DNA of 40,073 nucleotides from Streptomyces somaliensis DSM 40738. Its GTDB lineage: Bacteria > Actinomycetota > Actinomycetes > Streptomycetales > Streptomycetaceae. The position numbers and the translations under genes were made by a program. Of the stretch, positions 8,007-15,315 are shown piece by piece. Every line of letters starts with the position of its first letter. Positions within the stretch are counted from its first letter, which is position 1. The stretch is taken from NCBI GenBank assembly GCA_012396115.1, contig JAAXOU010000011.1, forward strand, positions 1 to 40,073. The letters run 5' to 3'. The notes under the pieces are model-generated. The model was not told where the DNA came from. It saw only the letters and a program-made list of their open reading frames with translations, and did no database searches.

Positions 8007-8633
8007 GTGACCAGTACCACCGCTCCCCGCGGGACCGTCCACCTCGCCGTCTACGACACGTTCGCCGACTGGGAGACCGGCCACGCGACGGCCTGGTCGG
8101 CCCGCGGCGGGTACGCGATCCGCACGGTCGGCCCGACGGCCGGCCCGGTCACCACGATCGGCGGCCTGCGGATCACCCCCGACCTGGCACTGGCCGACCT
8201 GCGCCCCGACGACAGCGCGATGCTGATCCTGACCGGCGCCGACCTGTGGGACGAGGGCGACGACCTGGCCCCGTTCGCGGCGGAGGCCCGCGCGTTCCTC
8301 GACGCGGGCGTACCGGTCGCGGCGATCTGCGGCGCGACCGCCGGGCTGGCCCGCGCGGGGCTGCTGGACGACCGTCCCCACACCTCGTCCGCCGCGGCCT
8401 ACCTGGCGGGGACCGGGTACGGGGGCGGCGGGCACTACGTGGAGGCGGATGCGGTGACCTCCGGGGACCTGATCACCGCCGGGTCGACGGAGCCGGTCGC
8501 GTTCGCGCGCGAGGTCCTGGGCCGGCTGGGCGTGTTCGAGGGCGAGTACCTCGACGCCTGGTACCGGCTCTTCCACCACTCCGACCCGGCCGCGTACGAG
8601 TTCCTGAACTCCGGGGACGCGGCGGGCGCCTGA
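8007..8633 (+). CDS. DJ-1/PfpI family protein (class I glutamine amidotransferase-like)
   Basis: 208 residues, single domain. The nucleophile elbow is VAAICGATAGLARAG (cysteine near residue 110), and the acidic partner is in YDTFADWE near the N-terminus. The family includes glyoxalase-like, protease-like and chaperone-like members, so the exact reaction cannot be read from sequence. It most resembles the YdeA-like branch. GTG at 8007 is chosen for GGGAGG seven bases upstream and the VTSTTAPRGTVHLAVYDTF start. Stands alone and divergent from the GntR gene. Confidence 0.85.
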   Translation: MTSTTAPRGTVHLAVYDTFADWETGHATAWSARGGYAIRTVGPTAGPVTTIGGLRITPDLALADLRPDDSAMLILTGADLWDEGDDLAPFAAEARAFLDAGVPVAAICGATAGLARAGLLDDRPHTSSAAAYLAGTGYGGGGHYVEADAVTSGDLITAGSTEPVAFAREVLGRLGVFEGEYLDAWYRLFHHSDPAAYEFLNSGDAAGA

Positions 8634-8772
8634 GCCTGCGGGGAACTCCCCGGGCGCGCTCCGCCGGAGGGCCGGCCACCGGCGCTCCCGGGGAACCGGC
8701 CGGTCCGGCCGGCGGGGCCCGCCGTCGGATAGGGTGCCCGGAACGCCACGAGGGCGCACGGGAACCGAGGGG

Positions 8773-8847
8773 GTGGGACGCATCGACGCCAGGCAAGGAC
8801 GGGCGCTTCCCTCCGAGGGCGGTACGGCGATCACGCCGCGGCCGTGA
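8773..8847 (+). other. Possible 24-codon small ORF or gene remnant
   Basis: GTG at 8773 with a good GAGGGGG-type ribosome binding site just before it starts MGRIDARQGRALPSEGG and ends at TGA 8845. A GGATAGGGTG sequence at about 8728 could be a -10 element. It could be a leader peptide for the methyltransferase gene 48 bases further on, a decayed 5' end of a lost gene, or chance. The surrounding 8634-8895 region has no other gene. Confidence 0.25.
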
Positions 8848-8895
8848 CGAGACCGCCGGGAGCGCACCGCGTACGCGGCCCCGAGAGGTTTCCAC

Positions 8896-9804
8896 GTGTC
8901 CACGACCCCATCCCCCGCCCCCCGCCCCCCCGACGGGCCCGCCCCGGGCACCGCTCCGGGCACCGCTCCGCCGCCCGGCGGCACGACCCCGCACCCCGGA
9001 CCGGCCGGTGTGGCCGACGTCCTGCGCGCCGCCGGGTGCGTGTTCGCCGAGGAGGAGGCCCGGTTGCTGCTCGCCGCCGCCCGGACCCCCGCCGAACTGG
9101 CCGCCATGGTGGCGCGCCGCACCGCCGGGCACCCGCTGGAACACGTCGTCGGCTGGGCCGACTTCGGCGGCCTGCGGATCGCCGTCGACGAGGGCGTCTT
9201 CGTCCCGCGCCGCCGCACCGAGTTCCTCGTCGAGCGGGCCGCCGCCCTCGCTCCGCGCGGCGGCCGCCCGCTCGTCGTCGACCTGTGCTGCGGCACGGGC
9301 GCGCTGGGCGCCGCCCTCGTCGCCGCCCTGGACGGCGCCGCCGACCTGCACGCCGCCGACGTCGACCCGGCGGCCGTGCGCTGCGCCCGCCGCAACCTCG
9401 CGCCCCTCGGCGGCCGGGTCCACCACGGCGACCTGTACGGCGCCCTGCCGCCCTCCCTGCGCGGCCGGGTCGACCTGCTGCTGGCCAACGTCCCGTACGT
9501 ACCGACCGACCAGATCGCCCTCCTCCCCCAGGAGGCCCGCGTCCACGAGGCCCGCGTCGCCCTCGACGGCGGTGCCGACGGGTTGGACGTGCTGCGGCGG
9601 GTCGCGGCGGAGGCCGGGCGCTGGCTGGCGCCGGGCGGCAGCCTCCTCTTCGAGACCGGCGGCGCCCAGGCTCCGGCGGCCGTCCGGATCGCCGGGACCT
9701 CCGGCGGACTCGCCGCCCGGATCGCGACCTGCGAGGACCGTCACGCGACGGTGGTCGTCGCGACCCGCGCGCGAACCCGGCACCCCCGGATCCGGCACCC
9801 GTAG
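8896..9804 (+). CDS. Putative protein N5-glutamine methyltransferase, PrmC-related
   Basis: 302-residue SAM-dependent methyltransferase. A Pro-rich N-terminal extension (about 35 residues) precedes a PrmC-like helical region, HVVGWADFGGLRIAVDEGVFVPRRRTEFLVE, then the SAM motif VVDLCCGTGALGAALV and motif ADVDPAAVRCARRN. The catalytic NPPY of true PrmC is NVPYVPT here, as in the PrmC-related family usually annotated this way, so glutamine methylation of release factors should not be assumed. GTG at 8896 has GAGAGG at good spacing. A terminator hairpin follows immediately. Confidence 0.85.
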   Translation: MSTTPSPAPRPPDGPAPGTAPGTAPPPGGTTPHPGPAGVADVLRAAGCVFAEEEARLLLAAARTPAELAAMVARRTAGHPLEHVVGWADFGGLRIAVDEGVFVPRRRTEFLVERAAALAPRGGRPLVVDLCCGTGALGAALVAALDGAADLHAADVDPAAVRCARRNLAPLGGRVHHGDLYGALPPSLRGRVDLLLANVPYVPTDQIALLPQEARVHEARVALDGGADGLDVLRRVAAEAGRWLAPGGSLLFETGGAQAPAAVRIAGTSGGLAARIATCEDRHATVVVATRARTRHPRIRHP

Positions 9805-9822
9805 GGCGGGCGGTCCCCGCCC
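9804..9822 (+). terminator. Hairpin terminator after the PrmC-related gene
   Basis: A perfect 7-base stem GGGCGGG / CCCGCCC with loop CGGTC begins at the last base of the TAG stop codon. No U-tract follows, as is usual in Streptomyces. Confidence 0.6.
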
Positions 9823-9968
9823 ACCCCACCGGTCCCGTCCTGCGGGCCGGTGCGCTCTTACAGGATCGGTCCGGTCCTGCAGGCTCCCGGGCCGACAAGA
9901 CCGGGAAGCGCGAAGAAAGAAGTAACTCCCGCCATTCAAAAGTCGCTTTCCAGACGAACACCCGCATT

Positions 9969-9984
9969 TGTGATCGCGCTCACA
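9969..9984. promoter_or_regulatory. CRP-like palindrome TGTGA-N6-TCACA
   Basis: TGTGATCGCGCTCACA matches both half-sites of the classic CRP/FNR-family operator exactly. It lies 80 bases upstream of the secreted-protein gene, in a stretch that is clearly less GC-rich than its surroundings. Streptomyces has a Crp homologue with a related GTG-N8-CAC site. Regulation of the downstream operon is inferred. Confidence 0.6.
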
Positions 9985-9993
9985 GGAAGGCGA

Positions 9994-10020
9994 TCGATGG
10001 CGGACTAACGTCGATGGCGG
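9994..10020. repeat. Direct repeat TCGATGGCGG, two copies
   Basis: Exact 10-base copies at 9994-10003 and 10011-10020, 17 bases apart, between the CRP-like site and the ATG at 10065. Could be part of the promoter or a second regulator's site. Confidence 0.6.
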
Positions 10021-10064
10021 CTGACCACCACACAACCGAACAGCGGAAAAACAGGGGGAACATC

Positions 10065-10472
10065 ATGACGCGTACCCGTGCGCGCATAATCGCCACAGGC
10101 CTGACCGCGGTGCTGGCCCTTCCGGTCGGCATCGCCGTCGCCGGCGAAATCACCAACAGCCGCCTTCCGTTCCCAATCGCCACCTCGGGGTCCCGGGAAG
10201 ACGGCGATCGTTGGAAGGGAGCCGGCTCGGGCCGCGCCAAGGCCTGCGGCGACGTCCCGACATCCGACCTCAAGACGTTCAGCGCGTATGTCTACCAGGA
10301 CAAGTCCTTCATGCCCGACCCGAAGATCGCCTCGATGTCGAGGAACTACCGGGACAGGTTCGGTTGCGGCTCCTACGGCAAGACCACCACGGGTGGTAAG
10401 TACTACACCAAGGCCACTTGGGCCGGCGTGCCCGGAAGCCGCGCCTACGGTTACGTCTCCGCCCATAACTGA
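10065..10472 (+). CDS. Small secreted two-cysteine protein of unknown function
   Basis: 135 residues. A Sec signal peptide is clear: MTRTRARIIA basic start, hydrophobic core, cleavage expected after AVA at residue 26. The mature part of about 109 residues contains two cysteines (61 and 101), able to form one disulfide, and a C-terminal Tyr/Gly/Thr-rich segment (GSYGKTTTGGKYYTKATW). ATG at 10065 follows AGGGGGAA. It is ten bases from an ABC ATPase gene and so heads a four-gene operon. No family recognised: it lacks the pattern of lactococcin-972-like bacteriocins even though its operon resembles theirs. A secreted peptide exported or sensed by the adjacent transporter is a hypothesis. Confidence 0.8.
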   Translation: MTRTRARIIATGLTAVLALPVGIAVAGEITNSRLPFPIATSGSREDGDRWKGAGSGRAKACGDVPTSDLKTFSAYVYQDKSFMPDPKIASMSRNYRDRFGCGSYGKTTTGGKYYTKATWAGVPGSRAYGYVSAHN

Positions 10473-10482
10473 CCAGGAAGAC

Positions 10483-11292
10483 GTGTCCGTGGAAAGCGAC
10501 AGCACCGCGACCGGCACCACGCCGGTCGCGGCCGTCGAGGGCGCCACCGTCCGCTACCGGACCGTGGTCGCCCTCGACGGGGTGCACGTGGACTTCCGTT
10601 CCGGCACCACCGCCCTGCTCGGCCCGAACGGGGCGGGCAAGACCACCCTGCTCTCCCTGCTGAGCACCGCGCGCCGCCCCCACGAGGGCACGGTGTCGCT
10701 GCTCGGCGAACCGGTCGGCGGACGCGTCCGCGTCCGGCGCGTCCGCGAACGCATCGGCGTCCTGCCCCAGTCCTTCGGCTACTACCCGCGCTTCACCGTC
10801 CGGGAGTTCGTCGAGTACGCGGCCTGGCTGCGCAGGGTGCCGGGCGGCCGACGGCGCGAGCGGACCCGCGAGGCCCTGCGGCTGGTCGAGTTGGAGAAGC
10901 ACGCGGACCGGCGCATGGGCGAACTGTCCGGCGGCATGCTCCGCCGCGCGGGCATCGCGCAGGCCGTGGTCAACGAGCCGGCCCTCGTCCTGCTGGACGA
11001 GCCGACCGTCGGCCTCGACCCGGCCCAGCGGGTCGGTTTCCGGCGCCTCATCAAGGACCTGGGGGAACGCTCCGCCGTGGTGATGAGCACCCACCTCGCC
11101 GAGGACGTCGCCCACGTCTGCGACCGCGTCCACGTCCTCCTGGACGGCCGCGTGCGCTTCACCGGGTCGATTCGCGACCTGTGCGCGCGGGCGCCGGGGC
11201 GTACCGGCGGAACGGCGGAGGTCGACGGGCCGGCGGTGGAGGCCGGTTACCTCGCCGTGGTCGAGCGGAGCGGAAGCGGGGCCGCCCCGTGA
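10483..11292 (+). CDS. ABC transporter ATP-binding protein
   Basis: 269 residues. Walker A is LLGPNGAGKTTLL, Q-loop LPQSFGYYPRF, signature LSGGMLRRAGIAQA, Walker B LVLLDEPTVGLDP, and the switch histidine MSTHLAEDV. This is the ABC-2 exporter type. GTG at 10483 was chosen; GTG at 10489 is an alternative with slightly better spacing from AGGA. The stop overlaps the next gene's GTG (GTGA). It powers the two membrane proteins that follow. Confidence 0.92.
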   Translation: MSVESDSTATGTTPVAAVEGATVRYRTVVALDGVHVDFRSGTTALLGPNGAGKTTLLSLLSTARRPHEGTVSLLGEPVGGRVRVRRVRERIGVLPQSFGYYPRFTVREFVEYAAWLRRVPGGRRRERTREALRLVELEKHADRRMGELSGGMLRRAGIAQAVVNEPALVLLDEPTVGLDPAQRVGFRRLIKDLGERSAVVMSTHLAEDVAHVCDRVHVLLDGRVRFTGSIRDLCARAPGRTGGTAEVDGPAVEAGYLAVVERSGSGAAP

Positions 11293-12617
11293 CGCGCGTC
11301 CTCCTCCACGAGATGCGGCGCGGCGAGGCGGGCAAGGTGGCCCTCCTCTCGGCCGTCGCCGGAGTCTGGTACCTGGCTTCCGCCGATCCCGCGTCCAGCG
11401 ACTGGATCGGCTGGTGGAACCAGGCGTCCATCAAGGTGCAGGTCTTCGGCGTCATCGTCATGGGCTCCCTGACGAGCGCCGCCGCCGCCTGGAGCGCGAG
11501 CCGCGCCCGGCGCACCCGTACCGCCCTGTGGGCCGACACGACCCCCCGGGGCGGCTGGCCGCAGGCCCTGCTGCTGTGGGCGGCCGCCTGGCTGTGGTCG
11601 CTCCTCGCGTACGCCGTGATGACGGCCGTCGCCTTCCGGCGCACCGCGTCGGTCAGCGACGTCACGGACCCGGTGTGGTCCCCGCTGGTGCTGGGCGCGG
11701 CGATGACCGGACTCCAGATCGCCGCCGGGGTCGCCGCGGGCACACTGCTGCCGACCCGGATCACCGCGCCCGTGACGGGCCTGCTCTGGTACGCGGTGTT
11801 CGTGGTCTGCGCCTTCGTGCCGGACCTGCCGCTCGCCCGTCTCCTCCCGGCGGTCGACGAGCACCTGGACACGGCGTACGAGCCGCACACGGCCCGCTTC
11901 CTGGTCGCGGCCGCCTGGTGCGCCGCCGCCGCGCTCGCCCTGACGGCCGTGCCCGCGCTGGTGCGCCGCGAGGTGCCGTCGCCGGGCCCGGCCGCCGTGG
12001 TGCCGGCCGTGGTGGCGCTGGTCGCCGGGGGCGCGCTGCTGTCCTTCCGGGCGCCGGGACCCCATCCGTTCTGGGCGGTACCCGCCGAGCAGCCCGCCCG
12101 GCCGGTCTGCGTCGCCGAGGGGCGTACGGAGGCGTGCCTGTGGCCCGCCGACCGGCACCTGCTGCCGGAGGCCGCGGCGGCGGTCCGCACGGTGGACCGC
12201 GCGCTGGGCCGGCTGACCGGCTTCCACCGCTCCTTCCACGAGACGGGTCTCACCGTCCCGGGCGGCACCGGGGGCGCGGGCGGCACGGGCGTCCTGGGCG
12301 GCGCGGAGCTGCCCGTGGCCGGGCCGGTCGTGGACAAGCGGTCCATGACGGAGGCGATGCTCGACGCGTCCCTGCCCCGGCCGCCGTACGGCTGCGAGCC
12401 GCACATGGTCCCCGAGACGGGCGGCTACCCCGACACCTTCCTGGTCCAGGCCCTCGTCCACTCGCGCGCCGGGTATCCGGCCCCGTACTACGGCGACCGG
12501 TTCGCGGCCGCCGTCGAACGGGTCCTGAAGGCGCCCGCCGCCGCGCAGGACGCCTGGCTGGACGCCGCCGCGCGCGGGATCGGCGCGTGCCGCCCCGTCC
12601 CCCCGCTGCCCCGGTGA
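11289..12617 (+). CDS. ABC transporter membrane protein with C-terminal extracytoplasmic domain
   Basis: 442 residues. The first 260 or so contain about six hydrophobic segments (for example VALLSAVAGVWYLASA, LLLWAAAWLWSLLAYAVMT, VVPAVVALVAGGALLSF). The remaining 175 residues are non-membrane, include CVAEGRTEACLWPADRHLLPEA and two further cysteines (YGCEPH, IGACRP), and contain a Gly-rich loop. The cysteines suit an outside location. The start overlaps the ATPase stop. Only distantly like standard ABC-2 permeases; assignment rests on the coupling to the ATPase and the TM pattern. Confidence 0.8.
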   Translation: MTRVLLHEMRRGEAGKVALLSAVAGVWYLASADPASSDWIGWWNQASIKVQVFGVIVMGSLTSAAAAWSASRARRTRTALWADTTPRGGWPQALLLWAAAWLWSLLAYAVMTAVAFRRTASVSDVTDPVWSPLVLGAAMTGLQIAAGVAAGTLLPTRITAPVTGLLWYAVFVVCAFVPDLPLARLLPAVDEHLDTAYEPHTARFLVAAAWCAAAALALTAVPALVRREVPSPGPAAVVPAVVALVAGGALLSFRAPGPHPFWAVPAEQPARPVCVAEGRTEACLWPADRHLLPEAAAAVRTVDRALGRLTGFHRSFHETGLTVPGGTGGAGGTGVLGGAELPVAGPVVDKRSMTEAMLDASLPRPPYGCEPHMVPETGGYPDTFLVQALVHSRAGYPAPYYGDRFAAAVERVLKAPAAAQDAWLDAAARGIGACRPVPPLPR

Positions 12618-12636
12618 GGCCGTCGGTGACCGCCCG

Positions 12637-13248
12637 GTGAACCCCGTCCTCGCCTTCGCCCGCAGCCGCAACGTCCCGCGCGCCGCCGCCGGGGCGCTGC
12701 TCGTGGCCCTGGCCGCGACCGCCTTCGCCGGCGCCCGGGTGGACGTCCCGGACTTCCGCCACCTGGTCGACTTCGGCATCCCGGTCGCGGCCGTGGCGCC
12801 CGTGGGCCACGCGGTGGTGCTGGGCACGACCCTGCACTCCCCCATGGCGGACCTGGAGAGCACCGCGGCGCGGCCCCTCGGCGCGTACCGCCGCGTGCAC
12901 CTGGTCGCGCTGACCCTGCTCGCCGTCGCCCTGTCGGCGCTGCCCGTGGCGGCCGGCCTGCCCTTCGAGGTGTTCGCGGCGTCCGCCCGCAACGCCGCCG
13001 GGTACCTGGGCCTCGCGGTGATCAGCGCCCGCCTGTTCGGCAGCGGCCTGGCGTGGCTGCTGCCGCTCGGCACCTTCGGCCCGACGCTGCTGCTGGGGGT
13101 GGGCGAGGACAACGCCCCGGAGTGGTGGGCCTGGTCCATCGAGGCGGCGTCCCGGCCCTCCGCCCTGCTCATCGCCGCCGCGCTGTGGTCGACCGCCCTC
13201 GTCCTGCCGGCCGGCCCGCCCCGTGCGGAGGACCGGGCGGAGGCGTGA
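12637..13248 (+). CDS. Integral membrane protein, probable transporter partner
   Basis: 203 residues with about five hydrophobic segments (AGALLVALAATAFAGA, GIPVAAVAPVGHAVVLG, LVALTLLAVALSALPVAAGL, LLPLGTFGPTLLLGV, ALLIAAALWSTALVLPAG). Starts at GTG 12637, 19 bases after the upstream permease, and is the last gene of the operon. No named family. It lacks ATPase or binding motifs, so I read it as the second transmembrane subunit of the ABC system. Confidence 0.75.
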   Translation: MNPVLAFARSRNVPRAAAGALLVALAATAFAGARVDVPDFRHLVDFGIPVAAVAPVGHAVVLGTTLHSPMADLESTAARPLGAYRRVHLVALTLLAVALSALPVAAGLPFEVFAASARNAAGYLGLAVISARLFGSGLAWLLPLGTFGPTLLLGVGEDNAPEWWAWSIEAASRPSALLIAAALWSTALVLPAGPPRAEDRAEA

Positions 13249-13580
13249 CGGGCCGTTCACCTCCCGCCCGGCGAGCCGGGGCGGTTCAGCGGCAGTGCCA
13301 CGATCGTGCTCCGCAGCGGCAACGGGCGCACGAACCGCCCGGCTCCGTCGGCGGGCACCGCCGCGCCGGCGGCCGTGTGGGCCCCTCCGGCGCGGGCACC
13401 GGCACGCAGCCGACGCGTCCCTCCTCGCCGTTGGACCGCACCGCGACCGCGGGCCGGGGGCGCCGGTGCGTGCCGCCCGGCGGTAGCGGGAAGACACGCC
13501 CCGCCGCCCGTCGACCCGGCTCACGATGGGGCCCGGCCGGCCGTCACGCGCTCCGGGCAGTCGGCCACGAGCCGCCCGCA
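13249..13580. other. 332-base region without a recognisable gene
   Basis: Follows the transporter operon and precedes the broken DUF5753 remnant. All frames are Arg/Pro/Ala-rich and unlike known proteins. A minus-strand frame with GC-rich third positions around 13390-13470 (VRSNGEEGRVGCVPVPAPEG) looks mildly protein-like but is short and not attached to a start. Likely decayed sequence. Confidence 0.4.
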
Positions 13581-13941
13581 CTCGTCGAACCGGTGCTGGA
13601 CGAGACCGTGCCACTCCGCCCCGTCGGCAGCGGGACGTCATGCGCGGGCAGCAGGAGTCGCGGACGGGGTGCGCCCGCGGGCGCGACGTAACGATCCGGT
13701 GCTTCCCCTGGACTGTGCGCTCCACGGGGAGTACTCAGGAATCCAGGGCGCGCTGGCCGTCGTGGAGGCCCCGGAGCACGAACACCCCGTCCACCCGGAG
13801 CCCCGGGACGAGAGCCTCCTGGTCAGCGACCCGGCATGGGTCAGCACCCACATGCAGCGGTGTGCGAGGATCCGGGGGCGGGCCCTCGCTCCTCGTGAAT
13901 CGCCGGGCCTCATCGAGCGGTTGGCAGGAGATCAGCAGTGA
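13581..13941 (+). pseudogene. Frameshifted remnant of a DUF5753 (Scr1-type) XRE regulator
   Basis: Pieces of the DUF5753 domain occur in order but in three frames: LVEPVLDETVPLRPVGS (about 13581-13627), DVMRGQQESRTGCARGRDVT then IRCFPW (about 13638-13710), and VLPLDCALHGEYSGIQGALA to SPGLIERLAGDQQ (about 13700-13941). They match the family's pattern of VLDEA.LRRPVG, VMR.QL, NVTIQVLP, G.....F.LLE and ESR.LI..LA. The N-terminal HTH is missing. At least two frameshifts plus 5' loss make it nonfunctional. Its stop overlaps the DUF397 start, the normal layout of this gene pair. Confidence 0.75.
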
Positions 13942-14180
13942 GCGACACCCTCCGGTGGCCCAAGTCGGGCCACAGCAGCCCCGGCGGCGGCGAATGCGTC
14001 GAAACGGCCCTCGACTGGCACGCCTCGTCCTACAGCGGTGATTGGGAGGACGCCTGCGTCGAGGTGGCCGCCTGCTCCCGCACCGTGCACGTCCGTGACT
14101 CCAAGAGCCCCGACGGCGGTTCGCTCACCGTCGCGCCGTCGACCTGGGAGGCGTTCCTCGCGGGCGCCACGGCCCCGTGA
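13938..14180 (+). CDS. DUF397 domain-containing protein
   Basis: 80 residues. DUF397 proteins are the usual partners of XRE-DUF5753 regulators in Streptomyces; the pair behaves like a regulatory or toxin-antitoxin-like module. The core is present: WHASSYSGDWEDACVEVA, VHVRDSKSPDGGSLTVAPSTWEAFL. Unusually, the N-terminal half-motif is doubled: WPKSGHSSPGGGECVETA precedes the second copy. GTG at 13938 follows AGGAG. Its cognate regulator is broken just upstream, so the gene may be orphaned. The next gene starts inside its stop (GTGA). Confidence 0.88.
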   Translation: MSDTLRWPKSGHSSPGGGECVETALDWHASSYSGDWEDACVEVAACSRTVHVRDSKSPDGGSLTVAPSTWEAFLAGATAP

Positions 14181-14407
14181 GAACCGTGATCGCCGGGCGG
14201 CTGGTCGAGCTGCCCGGCACCATAGCGGCGATCCGGGCGGCCCTGGACGAGGACCGGGCGCGGGTGTTCGACGCGGAGATCCCGCACGTCCCCGTGGCCG
14301 AGCTGCCCCTCGCGCTCGCCCGGTGGGCGCTCTCCACGACGGACGCCGACCGGGAGGACGCCGAGCTGTTCGACCGCCTGGCACGCGGCGAGGGCGTACG
14401 GGAGTGA
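14177..14407 (+). CDS. Putative antitoxin of a small two-gene module
   Basis: 76 residues, acidic: MRTVIAGRLVELPGTIAAIR, ALDEDRARVFDAEIPHVPVA, LPLALARWAL, and a charged tail. The pattern (AIRAAL, R..F..E, ARWA) resembles Streptomyces antitoxin-like proteins encoded just before RelE/ParE-like toxins. GTG at 14177 overlaps the DUF397 stop and its own stop overlaps the following GTG. Size, acidity, order and coupling all fit a type II antitoxin, but no DNA-binding fold is obvious. Confidence 0.6.
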   Translation: MRTVIAGRLVELPGTIAAIRAALDEDRARVFDAEIPHVPVAELPLALARWALSTTDADREDAELFDRLARGEGVRE

Positions 14408-14652
14408 ACTGCTACCGCCTCCAGTACGCGCCCCCGGCAGACCTCGCCCTCGACTCCATGGACACCTCCCTGCGCGCCCGGTTCGACGCCGGGATGCGCG
14501 CCCAGCTGGCCCCCGACCCGTACGGGTACGGCTCGGTGCCGATAGGCCCGGACGAGGACCGGCGGGAGGCGACCGTGTCGGACGTGGTGATCCGGTACTA
14601 CGTGAGCCGCGGCGTCTCGACGGTCACGGTCGTCCGCGTCGTGTACCTCTGA
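14404..14652 (+). CDS. Putative RelE/ParE-like toxin
   Basis: 82 residues: VNCYRLQYAPPADLALDSMD, then LRARFDAGMRAQLAPDPYGYGSVP, a central charged EDRREATVSD, and the C-terminal strands VVIRYYVSRGVSTVTVVRVVYL. This matches the RelE/ParE outline: N-terminal strand YR..Y...., two helices, then I.Y.V......V.V..V. GTG at 14404 overlaps the upstream stop (GTGA). Whether it cuts mRNA or targets gyrase cannot be told. Confidence rests on the fold outline and tight coupling. Confidence 0.6.
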   Translation: MNCYRLQYAPPADLALDSMDTSLRARFDAGMRAQLAPDPYGYGSVPIGPDEDRREATVSDVVIRYYVSRGVSTVTVVRVVYL

Positions 14653-14717
14653 GGGGCCTCGTCAACCGGCTCGATCCGGCCGCCGGGGACGGTTCACGTA
14701 GGGGTCCCTGGGAGCGT

Positions 14718-14735
14718 TCGACGGGGCCCCGTCGA
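14718..14735. terminator. 18-base perfect palindrome between convergent genes
   Basis: TCGACGGGGCCCCGTCGA lies between the plus-strand toxin gene and the minus-strand DUF6193 gene. Being symmetric, it could end transcription in both directions, though a loop must form from the centre. Confidence 0.45.
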
Positions 14736-14869
14736 CCCGGCGACGGCCGCACGGACGGGAAACCGCTCGTGCGGCCCCTCCTCCGGGGACCGCCCACGGC
14801 CCCGTCACACCGATTGCGGCCGCAGCCCCGTCCCGTCCCGTCCCCGAAGCCGCCCACGGAACCGCCCGG

Positions 14870-15283
14870 CTACTCCCACCCGCTGTCCCGGGCCCTCTCG
14901 TGGGCGGCCAGTTCCTCCGCGTCGCCGATGAAGGCCGGGCCGCGGTGTGGCGGCAGGCGATCGACGACCACCGCCACCGCGGCCCGCGCGCTGCCCGTCT
15001 CGGCGATCCGCGGGTCGGTCCGCTTCGGCCCTTCCACGCGGTACCGGCCGTCCCGCAGCATCCCGACGTAGGGGACGTCCCAGGTGTAGCGGCTCTCCGT
15101 GCACCTGCTGAAGTGCAGCTCCCACATACCTGTCCAGGGGTGGAGCCTGCGAAGCAGCGGTTCGGCGTACGCCACCAGCACCAGCTCGGCGAACGGAACG
15201 AGCAGAGGCGACTCCTCCGGTCGGCGGGGCTCGCCCGCAGTGGTCAGGATCTTGCGCCAGGCCGCTTCGACGGTGCCGGTCAT
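14870..15283 (-). CDS. DUF6193 family protein
   Basis: 137 residues beginning MTGTVEAAWRKILTTAGEP. Family features are visible: LLVPFAELVLVAYAEPLLRRLHPWTGMWELHFSRCTE, DVPYVGMLRDGRYRV, then AETGSARAAVAVVVDRLPPHRGPAFIGDAEEL. DUF6193 proteins are sometimes annotated as natural-product biosynthesis proteins, but no biochemical role is established and there is no biosynthetic cluster here. ATG at 15283 chosen because upstream sequence in this frame is Arg/Pro-rich noise. Only 32 bases separate it from a truncated hydrolase gene on the same strand. Confidence 0.75.
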   Translation of the reverse strand: MTGTVEAAWRKILTTAGEPRRPEESPLLVPFAELVLVAYAEPLLRRLHPWTGMWELHFSRCTESRYTWDVPYVGMLRDGRYRVEGPKRTDPRIAETGSARAAVAVVVDRLPPHRGPAFIGDAEELAAHERARDSGWE

Positions 15284-15315
15284 GCCGTGATCGTGCCGAC
15301 CCGGCCGCCCCGCCG

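Noticed and set aside
8473..10035. 520-codon minus-strand frame opposite the DJ-1 and methyltransferase genes
   Set aside because: Low-complexity Arg/Gly/Pro translation; plus-strand genes have clear motifs and ribosome sites.
10065..10472. Lactococcin-972-family bacteriocin
   Set aside because: The operon layout is similar, but the mature protein lacks that family's Trp/His/Ser pattern and has two cysteines, so the family name is not supported.
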